Assembly: GCA_030619405.1 (NCBI GenBank)
Contig: JAUXBK010000181.1
Location: 1 to 5,601 of the forward strand
Length of the DNA stretch: 5,601 nt
Reading direction: 5' to 3'
From: Sedimenticola sp.
GTDB lineage: Bacteria; Pseudomonadota; Gammaproteobacteria; Chromatiales; Chromatiaceae
In this document: piece after piece, positions 1-4,654 of the stretch
Layout of the letters: the number at the start of each line of letters is the position of its first letter
Numbering within the stretch: position 1 is the stretch's first letter
Translations under genes and position numbers: made by a program
Notes under the pieces: model-generated
Database searches by the model: none
Seen by the model: the letters and a program-made list of their open reading frames with translations, nothing else
What the model was told of the DNA's origin: nothing

Positions 1-147
1 CCTAGTACAGCAAACGCTAAGTCCCTACGAACATAATGTAGGTTGGGTTAGGCGCGCATCTCACTGATATTTCAGGTTATCACATACATATGAGCGCGCC
101 GTAACCCGACACCCTGAAACCTCGTACTTAATATTTGCTGTACTAGG
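1..147. mobile_element. Palindromic MITE-like/REP-type element with 14-bp terminal inverted repeats
   Basis: The ends are perfect 14-bp inverted repeats: CCTAGTACAGCAAA at 1-14 and its reverse complement at 134-147. Inside is a second, strong palindrome: GGGTTA plus GGCGCGC (45-57) pairs with GCGCGCC plus TAACCC (94-107) with a single bulged base at 101. TTTCAGG (70-76) and CCTGAAA (113-119) add a further inverted pair. No coding potential is visible. The GGTTGGGTTA...TAACCC core resembles intergenic palindromes repeated in many gammaproteobacterial genomes (recalled, not searched). The outermost bases, CCTAGTAC, are the same as the heptad unit found nearby, so the element may have formed from, or inserted into, a heptad array. 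Because the window begins exactly at the left end, a target duplication cannot be tested. Confidence 0.6.
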
Positions 148-149
148 TT

Positions 150-238
150 CTAGGTACTGGGATAAAAAACAAGCTAAAAGATAAAACCATTCCAAGCTTA
201 AAGCTCGGCCTTGTTTTTCCTACGCTCCTAGTACCTAG
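150..238. repeat. Imperfect inverted repeat with heptad-derived ends
   Basis: CTAGGTACT...AAAAACAAG at 150-173 is mirrored by CTTGTTTTT...AGTACCTAG at 210-238. The inner arms (165-173 and 210-218) are a perfect 9-bp match, and the outer arms match over CTAGGTACT. The spacer between is AT-rich (174-209) and contains AAGCTT. At 141-161 there are three heptads in the TACTAGG orientation (TACTAGG, TTCTAGG, TACTGGG), so this small core lies between oppositely oriented heptad runs. No gene or convincing promoter is visible here. It could be a degenerate non-coding mobile element. Confidence 0.45.
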
Positions 239-285
239 CTCCTAGTACCTAGCTCCTAGTACCTAGTACCTAGCTCCTAGTACCT
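227..285. repeat. 7-bp tandem array of CCTAGTA and CCTAGCT units
   Basis: Eight intact heptads run from 227 to 282 in the order CCTAGTA, CCTAGCT, CCTAGTA, CCTAGCT, CCTAGTA, CCTAGTA, CCTAGCT, CCTAGTA. A degenerate unit precedes them (220-226) and a partial CCT follows. The array ends 17 bases before the ferredoxin start codon, so it occupies the upstream region where a promoter for the transport operon would be expected. It is the reverse complement, in unit sequence, of the array at the right end of the window. Heptanucleotide tandem repeats are known in some bacteria, notably the STRR sequences of heterocystous cyanobacteria, but the units there differ. Confidence 0.9.
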
Positions 286-302
286 GACCAAAGGTCAACA
301 TC

Positions 303-611
303 ATGCCGTATTACTCACATCATGTCTTCGTTTGCACCAATCAGCGGGAGGATGGTGAGCCCTGTTGCGGGCAGTTCGATGCCCGGGGGGCGCGTACCCA
401 TCTCAAGCAACGGATAAAGGGGCTGGGTATCAAGGGGCCGGGCCAGGCCAGGATCAACAGTGCCGGCTGCCTGGGGCGCTGTGAGATGGGACCGGTGATC
501 GTGGTCTACCCGGAAGGGGTCTGGTACACCTATGTCGACTGGGCGGACCTGGATGAGATCGTCGATGAACACCTGGTGAATGGCCGGCCGGTGGAACGTC
601 TCATGATCTGA
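303..611 (+). CDS. Thioredoxin-like [2Fe-2S] ferredoxin
   Basis: A 102-residue small cytoplasmic electron carrier of the thioredoxin-fold [2Fe-2S] (Shethna-type) family. The cluster ligands are visible: Cys11, Cys22 (preceded by Cys21), and the Cys56-x3-Cys60 pair in GCLGRCEMGP. The spacing resembles that of the Aquifex 2Fe-2S ferredoxin. VVYPEGVWYTYV (67-78) is the family's conserved C-terminal strand region. The ATG at 303 is preceded by AAAGG (290-294) at 8 bases, and this weak ribosome site lies inside a small palindrome, TGACC-AAA-GGTCA (285-297). Its stop overlaps the next start as TGATG, so it is probably translated together with the permease. Its electron partner is unknown, and its link to lipid transport is positional only. 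Confidence 0.92.
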   Translation: MPYYSHHVFVCTNQREDGEPCCGQFDARGARTHLKQRIKGLGIKGPGQARINSAGCLGRCEMGPVIVVYPEGVWYTYVDWADLDEIVDEHLVNGRPVERLMI

Positions 612-1747
612 TGGCTGAGACGTCCAGCACAGAGTGGGCCGATCTGGTCGTAGACGCAACGTATGCCCGAGTACAGCTGACCGGCCATTGGGATACCCTC
701 GCCCTTTCCCGGCTGGAGCGGCGGTTGCGGGAAATGGTATGGCCGGCAGCCAGAGAGTTGGAGCTGGATGCCTCCGGCATCGATCGACTCGACACCGGTG
801 GTGCCCTGCTGCTATTGCAGTTGACACGGCAGTTGGAGCAGGCTGGCCTGCGCTGGCACTTCAACGGCCTGCAGCCCTCTCACCAGGCGCTGTTGGAGCT
901 GGTGAGAAGGCGTATCCCCGGGCAGCCACTGGAACCTCCGGCAAGGCCTTTTGGCAGGATCGCCACGCTTGGTCGGGCCAGCTCGCTCTATCTGCTGCAG
1001 TTTTTCGGCCTGCTGGCATTTGCGGGAGAGCTGATGTCACGGCTTGGGGTCAGCCTGATGCATCCGCGGCGTATCCGTTGGCGGGAGCTGTTCGACGAGA
1101 TCTATTCTGGCGGCGTCACCGCCCTCCCCATTCTCGGCCTGCTCTCTCTTCTGATCGGCGTGGTGGTCGCCTATCAAGGGGGTGTCCAGCTGGATCGGTA
1201 CGGTGCCAACATCTATATCGTCGACCTGATAGCCCTCACCACGGTACGCGAACTGGCGCCCTTGATGACCGCAATCATCGTGGCGGGGCGCACCGGTTCG
1301 GCCTATGCCGCACAGATAGGTACCATGAAGGTGACCGAGGAGATCTCCGCCCTGCGCACCATCGGCATCGACCCGATGGAACTGCTGGTGATACCCAAAC
1401 TGCTGGCGCTGATGCTTTCCCTGCCGCTGCTGACCCTGATGGCGGATGTGATGTCGATCCTGGGTGGCATGCTGATGTCGGACCTGACGATCGGCGTGAC
1501 GCCGGATGTATTCATCGACCGCCTGCCGCATGTGTTTGCATTCGAGCGCTCGTTTCTTCTGGGGGTCGGAAAGGCGCCGGTATTCGCTGTCATCATTGCC
1601 CTGATCGGTTGTTTTCAAGGGTTTCAGGTACAGGGCGGGGCGGATGCAGTGGGACGCCATACCACGATCAGCGTGGTGCTCTCCATCTTCCTGGTAATCG
1701 TAGCGGATGCCCTGTTTTCCATCTACTTCAGTTGGCTTGGGATATGA
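611..1747 (+). CDS. MlaE-type ABC transporter permease with N-terminal STAS domain
   Basis: Inner-membrane permease (378 aa) of an MCE/Mla-type lipid ABC transporter. Residues about 10-100 form a STAS domain; ELDASGIDRLDTGGALLLL carries the DTxG motif at 61-64, equivalent to MlaB. Residues about 125-378 are the MlaE domain with several hydrophobic membrane segments. Family blocks visible include GRTGSAYAAQIGTM (227-240), EISALRTIGIDP (244-255) and GCFQGFQVQGGADAVGRHTT (333-352). E. coli encodes MlaB and MlaE separately, while here they are one chain, a known arrangement in related transporters. The start ATG shares a base with the ferredoxin stop, and the end overlaps the ATPase start by 4 bases (ATGA). 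No good ribosome site precedes it (GGAA at 593-596 is distant), which suggests translational coupling. Confidence 0.95.
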   Translation: MAETSSTEWADLVVDATYARVQLTGHWDTLALSRLERRLREMVWPAARELELDASGIDRLDTGGALLLLQLTRQLEQAGLRWHFNGLQPSHQALLELVRRRIPGQPLEPPARPFGRIATLGRASSLYLLQFFGLLAFAGELMSRLGVSLMHPRRIRWRELFDEIYSGGVTALPILGLLSLLIGVVVAYQGGVQLDRYGANIYIVDLIALTTVRELAPLMTAIIVAGRTGSAYAAQIGTMKVTEEISALRTIGIDPMELLVIPKLLALMLSLPLLTLMADVMSILGGMLMSDLTIGVTPDVFIDRLPHVFAFERSFLLGVGKAPVFAVIIALIGCFQGFQVQGGADAVGRHTTISVVLSIFLVIVADALFSIYFSWLGI

Positions 1748-2523
1748 CCCGCGAGCCGGTGATCCGGGTACAGGGGTTGCGAACCCGCATCGGAGTGACG
1801 CTGATCCACGATGGGGTGGATCTGGAGATCCAGCGCAATCAGGTGGTGGCGGTCATGGGCGGCAGTGGAGCCGGCAAGACGATGCTGCTGCAGGAGATCG
1901 CCATGCTGTACCGGCCCACGGCCGGGTCGATCCGTCTGTTCGGTACCGAGCTGGAAGAAATCGACCCGCAACGGGCGGGGGGGCTGCGCCGACGCATGGG
2001 CGTGATGTTCCAGCAGGGGGCACTGCTGAGTTCCCTGACCGTGCTCGACAACGTGGCCCTGCCGTTGCGGGAGCACACCCGGCTCTCCGATGAGATGATC
2101 CGGGAGCTGGCTGGACTGAAGATCGCGCTGGTGGGTCTGCCGCCGGCGACGGCGTTCAAGTACCCCCGTGAACTGAGCGGTGGTATGCTCAAAAGGGCCG
2201 CCATGGCACGGGCGCTGGCGCTGGATCCGGAGCTGCTGCTGCTGGATGAGCCGACCGCGGGCCTGGACCCGGTCAATGCCACGGCGATCGATGAGCTGGT
2301 GCTCAGCCTCAAGCAGGAACTTGGCCTGACCGTTTTCATGGTGACCCACGACATGGATAGCCTGTGGCGGGTGACTGATCGGGTGGCCTTTCTGGGTGAC
2401 CGGAAGGTGCTGGCCTGTGACCGGATGGAGGCGTTGTCCGGCAACCCCCACCCGTTGATCGAATCCTATTTTCAGGGCCGGAGGGGGCGCCGGGGCCGGG
2501 AGTCTATGTGGGCGAAAAACTGA
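1744..2523 (+). CDS. MlaF-like ABC transporter ATPase
   Basis: A cytoplasmic ATPase of 259 aa that powers the MlaE-type permease encoded just upstream. Every nucleotide-binding motif is present: Walker A GGSGAGKT (39-46), Q-loop Gln90 in MFQQGALL, ABC signature LSGGMLKR (144-151), Walker B LLLLDEP with Asp168 and Glu169, D-loop AGLD, and H-loop His202 in THD. FQQGALLSSLTVLDNV is typical of MlaF/Ttg2A-type proteins. The start is the ATG at 1744, in an ATGA overlap with the permease stop. The reading frame stays open as far upstream as 634, but that part is an out-of-frame shadow of the permease. The end overlaps the following gene by 16 bases. No catalytic residue is missing. Confidence 0.96.
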   Translation: MTREPVIRVQGLRTRIGVTLIHDGVDLEIQRNQVVAVMGGSGAGKTMLLQEIAMLYRPTAGSIRLFGTELEEIDPQRAGGLRRRMGVMFQQGALLSSLTVLDNVALPLREHTRLSDEMIRELAGLKIALVGLPPATAFKYPRELSGGMLKRAAMARALALDPELLLLDEPTAGLDPVNATAIDELVLSLKQELGLTVFMVTHDMDSLWRVTDRVAFLGDRKVLACDRMEALSGNPHPLIESYFQGRRGRRGRESMWAKN

Positions 2524-3443
2524 GGTATACCCTGGTTGGTGTTTTCGTGCTGCTGTTCAGCACCGGTCTGATCGGTGTCACCCTCTGGCTCTCTACGGGG
2601 ACAGAAGGCAAGGTCTATCGCACTTATCTCGCCTACTCGACAGAATCAGTGGCTGGACTCAATGCGGGGTCCGATGTGAAATACCGGGGGGTCAGGGTCG
2701 GGGCGGTGCGAGCGATATCTCTGGATCCGATCGATCCGCAGCGGGTGCAGCTGCGGCTGGATATCGAACAGGGGGTGCCGGTGAGGCAGGGGACGGTGGC
2801 CAGGCTGGCCCTGAAGGGGGTTACCGGCATCGCCTATCTGGAGCTCAGCGGTGGCCGCAAGGATGCCCCCCTGCTGCAGCCGGTCGGTGGCTCGCCCTAC
2901 CCGGTGATCGCGGTCGGCCCGTCGCGACTGCTGCGGCTGGAGACCACGATTACCAGCGTCCTCTCCAGCCTGCAGTCGGTAGCGCACAATCTGGAGCAGC
3001 TCTCCCAGCGTATGAATCGGGTATTGAGCGACACGAACCAGACCCACCTGGCCCGGCTGCTGGAGAATCTGAACACCTTTTCGGAGCTTCTGGCATCCAA
3101 CCACAACCGGAATGCGGTGGAACACCTGCTGCACAATGCCAGTCGCAGCAGTGACCGCCTGCCGCTGCTGGCCGACCACTTGGACAGGGTGCTGGAGGAG
3201 GGCGGGCAGACGCTGCAGACTCTCTCCCGCAACGCTCGCAGACTGGGCGATGCGGCAGTGGCGGGGCAGGGTGATATCAGGGGTTTCCTGAGCGATGCGG
3301 ATGCCCGGGTGGAGGTGCTTCTGGCGAGCCTGGGACAGTTGGTGGAGACGCTCCAGCGTATGGCCGACACCCTGGAGCAGGACCCGTCCCGGCTGCTGCG
3401 GGGCGCACCGGCTATTCCACCCGGACCGGGAGAGAGGCGATGA
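2508..3443 (+). CDS. MlaD-like MCE-domain lipid transport protein with long helical tail
   Basis: Substrate-binding component (311 aa) of the lipid transporter, anchored in the inner membrane and extending into the periplasm. An N-terminal membrane helix spans about residues 8-28. One MCE domain follows at about 36-115, with GLNAGSDVKYRGVRVGAV as the conserved block. Residues about 140-290 are leucine-rich and probably helical, ending in a DPSRLLRG motif (294-301) common near the end of MCE proteins. E. coli MlaD is about 183 aa, so the tail is much longer here, which suggests a helical tube reaching toward the outer membrane (inference). The start is a GTG at 2508, with GGGAG (2498-2502) five bases upstream. 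The nearby ATG at 2506 is in the ATPase frame. Confidence 0.94.
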   Translation: MGEKLRYTLVGVFVLLFSTGLIGVTLWLSTGTEGKVYRTYLAYSTESVAGLNAGSDVKYRGVRVGAVRAISLDPIDPQRVQLRLDIEQGVPVRQGTVARLALKGVTGIAYLELSGGRKDAPLLQPVGGSPYPVIAVGPSRLLRLETTITSVLSSLQSVAHNLEQLSQRMNRVLSDTNQTHLARLLENLNTFSELLASNHNRNAVEHLLHNASRSSDRLPLLADHLDRVLEEGGQTLQTLSRNARRLGDAAVAGQGDIRGFLSDADARVEVLLASLGQLVETLQRMADTLEQDPSRLLRGAPAIPPGPGERR

Positions 3444-4129
3444 AAAAAACGGCCACCCATTGCATCACCCGGGCAGCGCTGTCGATGGCGGCGGCACTGC
3501 TGCTGAGTGCCTGCAGTCTGCTGCCGGCACCCGATAATGAGCGGGTGGTGGAAACCTATACCCTCTCCCCGTCGATTGAACAGAAGGCGGGCGCACACGG
3601 GGCGACCGGCAGCGAGGTTCTCGCGTTGTCCAAACCCGCTGCAGCGCCGGGCTACGACTCGACCGACATGGTCTATCTGGTTCGCCCCTATCAACTCCAG
3701 CGTTTTGCCGGCAGCCGCTGGGTTCGACCCCCGGCGGAGATGCTGGCCCCGCTGCTGATGCAGCAGCTGGCGGCCGACGGCTATTACCGGGCCCTGGTGC
3801 CCGCGGCCCTGGCCTCGGTGGCAGACCAGCGTCTGGACGTCACCCTGCTCACTCTGCAGCAGGAATTTTTCGACACCTCCAGCCGGGTCCGGGTCAGCCT
3901 GCAGGTGCAGCTGGTGGATCTGCGCCGGCGCCGGGTGCTGGCGACAGAAACCTTCACCGAGCAGGAACCGGCGCCCGACAACGACCCTTACGGCGGGGTA
4001 GTGGCCGCCAATCGCGCCATCGGGCGTATCCTGACGCGGGTGGCAGCGTTTTGCCGGGAGTCAGAAGTTAGAAGCCAGAGGACAGAGGACAGAGGACAGG
4101 GGACAGGGGCAGAACGTAGGGTGCGGTGA
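3440..4129 (+). CDS. PqiC-like ABC-type transport auxiliary lipoprotein, 3' end replaced by repeats
   Basis: Predicted outer-membrane lipoprotein (229 aa) of the ABC transport auxiliary family (PqiC-like). The N-terminus has a Lys-Lys charged start, a hydrophobic segment and a lipobox LSAC with Cys25 as the lipidated residue; Ser at +2 (residue 26) fits outer-membrane sorting. YLVRPYQLQRFAGSRWVRPP (79-98) is the family's signature stretch. In PqiABC-like systems this protein caps the MCE assembly at the outer membrane. The ATG overlaps the MlaD-like stop (ATGA), with AGAGAGG just upstream. The domain ends near residue 207 (AAFCRE). From codon 208 all 22 remaining residues, and the stop, come from a 7-bp tandem array and a REP-like palindrome, so the natural C-terminus has been lost or extended. 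Confidence 0.9.
   Translation: MKKTATHCITRAALSMAAALLLSACSLLPAPDNERVVETYTLSPSIEQKAGAHGATGSEVLALSKPAAAPGYDSTDMVYLVRPYQLQRFAGSRWVRPPAEMLAPLLMQQLAADGYYRALVPAALASVADQRLDVTLLTLQQEFFDTSSRVRVSLQVQLVDLRRRRVLATETFTEQEPAPDNDPYGGVVAANRAIGRILTRVAAFCRESEVRSQRTEDRGQGTGAERRVR
4061..4109. repeat. 7-bp tandem array (CAGARG type) inside the lipoprotein 3' end
   Basis: Seven consecutive heptads, gradually diverging: TCAGAAG, TTAGAAG, CCAGAGG, ACAGAGG, ACAGAGG, ACAGGGG, ACAGGGG. They start exactly at codon 208 of the lipoprotein gene and are translated into an Arg/Glu/Gln/Gly-rich tail. The unit is unrelated to CCTAGTA but has the same period. Since 7 is not a multiple of 3, gain or loss of one unit would change the frame of everything downstream. 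Confidence 0.88.
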
Positions 4130-4146
4130 GTAAAACGAACCGCATC
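4120..4146. repeat. REP-like palindrome spanning the lipoprotein stop codon
   Basis: GGTGCGGT (4120-4127) pairs with ACCGCATC (4139-4146) through seven Watson-Crick pairs and one G-U, around an 11-base loop. The lipoprotein TGA at 4127-4129 begins at the last stem base. The motif GTAGGGTGCGGTGAG...ACGAACCGC resembles a palindromic intergenic repeat frequent in gammaproteobacteria (recalled, not searched). It could act as a weak mRNA-end stabiliser, but no T-run follows, so it is not a classical terminator. Confidence 0.55.
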
Positions 4147-4158
4147 GATAACGGCTGA

Positions 4159-4320
4159 CTGGGCTCTCCACTTAACCGGAGTAAACTGAGATGGTGGACC
4201 TCCCTCATGCCGAAACTCATTATCCTCGGTCCGATGGGGAGCTAAATGCTTAGTTTCTGGCCAATGCGGACCGCGTCGACTACCTGTCGTAGTGGAACTC
4301 CGGTTAAGTGGAGAGCCCAG
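4159..4320. mobile_element. 162-bp MITE with 24-bp perfect TIRs and 8-bp target duplication
   Basis: The terminal inverted repeats are perfect over 24 bp: 4159-4182, beginning CTGGGCTCTCCACTTAACC, and its reverse complement at 4297-4320. They are flanked directly by an 8-bp direct repeat, ACGGCTGA, at 4151-4158 and 4321-4328. That combination is the mark of a transposed element. The interior (about 114 bp) encodes no transposase and shows no convincing ORF, so the element is non-autonomous and would need a transposase from elsewhere. The 8-bp duplication and a GGGCTCT-type terminus are compatible with ISL3-family elements, but that family assignment is a guess. Perfect TIRs and TSD suggest a fairly recent insertion. 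It sits between the transport operon and the rplM promoter, inside older repeat DNA. Confidence 0.85.
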
Positions 4321-4332
4321 ACGGCTGATATG

Positions 4333-4374
4333 CAGAAGGCAGTTGTCAGAATATAGAATGCCGGAGCCAGAATT
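4333..4374. repeat. Degenerate 7-bp array (CAGAATK type)
   Basis: Six heptads stay in phase: CAGAAGG, CAGTTGT, CAGAATA, TAGAATG, CCGGAGC, CAGAATT. The CAG start recurs every seven bases, as in the array at 4061-4109, so both may be parts of one older repeat tract, now separated by the REP-like palindrome and the MITE. Divergence is high, so this reading is tentative. Confidence 0.45.
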
Positions 4375-4427
4375 AAACTGGCTCCCACGCTCTGCGTGGG
4401 AGCCTCCCCCAAGGGCACTCTGCGCCC
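4363..4427. repeat. Overlapping hairpins of a REP-like palindromic repeat
   Basis: Three stems are visible. GGAGCCAG (4363-4370) pairs perfectly with CTGGCTCC (4378-4385). GGCTCCCACGC (4380-4390) pairs perfectly with GCGTGGGAGCC (4394-4404) around the loop TCT. GGGCAC (4413-4418) pairs with GCGCCC (4422-4427), again around TCT, with one mismatch. The first two share 4380-4385, so they exclude each other. Hairpins of the form CCCACGC-TCT-GCGTGGG are a common dispersed repeat in gammaproteobacteria (recalled, not searched). No T-run follows, so this is not an intrinsic terminator, though it may protect the 3' end of the upstream transcript. Confidence 0.65.
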
Positions 4428-4443
4428 CCGATGCAAAAAACAG

Positions 4444-4472
4444 TTGACATGAAGTTAGTAATATTAGAGAAT
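4444..4472 (+). promoter_or_regulatory. Sigma70-type promoter upstream of the ribosomal protein operon
   Basis: A consensus -35 box TTGACA (4444-4449) is followed, after exactly 17 bases, by GAGAAT (4467-4472). This -10 box matches 4 of 6 positions including the key A2 and T6. The surroundings are AT-rich, in contrast to the GC-rich genes. Transcription would start near 4479, at the first base of a hairpin. It probably serves rplM-rpsI, or a short RNA ending at 4562. Confidence 0.65.
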
Positions 4473-4478
4473 ACTGAC

Positions 4479-4562
4479 ATTGGTTGCTCAGGCAGCCAAT
4501 ACTCCTCCATCCTCCTTTGGTGGTTTATTTAGGCGCACATCCTCTGTTGCGCCTATTTTTTT
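4479..4562 (+). ncRNA. Structured leader or candidate small RNA upstream of rplM
   Basis: The predicted transcript opens with a hairpin: ATTGGTTGC (4479-4487) pairs with GCAGCCAAT (4492-4500), nine pairs including one G-U, loop TCAG. It continues with a pyrimidine-rich single-stranded stretch (4501-4518) containing ACTCCTCC and CCTCCTTT, both able to pair with Shine-Dalgarno sequences, and ends in an intrinsic terminator. A strong promoter, a 5' hairpin, an unpaired C/U region and a terminator within about 84 nt is the layout of a bacterial small RNA. It is equally the layout of a transcription attenuator for rplM-rpsI. The sequence alone does not decide, and no known RNA family is recognised. 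Confidence 0.4.
4530..4562 (+). terminator. Intrinsic terminator about 90 bp upstream of rplM
   Basis: TAGGCGCA (4530-4537) and TGCGCCTA (4548-4555) form a perfect 8-bp stem around a 10-base loop, followed at once by seven T residues (4556-4562). This is a classical rho-independent terminator on the + strand. It lies downstream of the promoter at 4444 and upstream of rplM, so it either attenuates rplM-rpsI transcription or ends a short upstream RNA. It would also stop read-through from the transport operon. Confidence 0.75.
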
Positions 4563-4573
4563 GCCTGGAGGAG

Positions 4574-4602
4574 TTGCAATCCGACCCTCTGTCCGGTAAT
4601 AT
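4574..4602 (+). promoter_or_regulatory. Possible second rplM promoter after the terminator
   Basis: TTGCAA (4574-4579), 17 bases, then TAATAT (4597-4602): each box matches 4 of 6 consensus positions at ideal spacing. If active, rplM-rpsI would be transcribed independently of the terminator at 4530-4562, giving a short leader of about 45 nt. The region is AT-rich, so chance matches are possible. Confidence 0.3.
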
Positions 4603-4654
4603 TCTCGCTCTTTTTTCAAGCGTTTTTTATTGAAACTCCTTTGGAGCTAGTCTG

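Noticed and set aside
227..285. CRISPR array
   Set aside because: Units are 7 bp with no spacers; this is a simple tandem repeat.
634..1743. ATPase frame open far upstream, suggesting a 629-aa protein
   Set aside because: The upstream 370 residues overlap the well-supported permease in another frame and show no domain; the ATPase family begins at the ATG at 1744.
1723..2451. 242-codon open frame on the minus strand
   Set aside because: Antisense shadow of the ATPase, rich in Gln/His/Arg, with no recognisable motif.
2506..2523. ATG at 2506 as start of the MCE protein
   Set aside because: It is in the ATPase frame and reaches the ATPase stop within six codons; the GTG at 2508 opens the MCE frame with a good ribosome site.
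2897..3694. 265-codon open frame on the minus strand
   Set aside because: It is antisense to the MCE protein and lipoprotein genes, Arg/Ser-rich low-complexity, and a typical shadow in GC-rich DNA.
4380..4404. Intrinsic terminator for the transport operon
   Set aside because: The stem is strong, but it is followed by TCCCCCAAGG, with no T-run.
4242..4436. 64-codon minus-strand frame across the MITE and hairpins
   Set aside because: It crosses the MITE border and repeat hairpins, has no ribosome site evidence, and is explained by repeat DNA.
4606..4628. Second terminator just before rplM (stem CGCT/AGCG with six T)
   Set aside because: The stem has only four base pairs around a T-rich loop, too weak to support, and it would block rplM.
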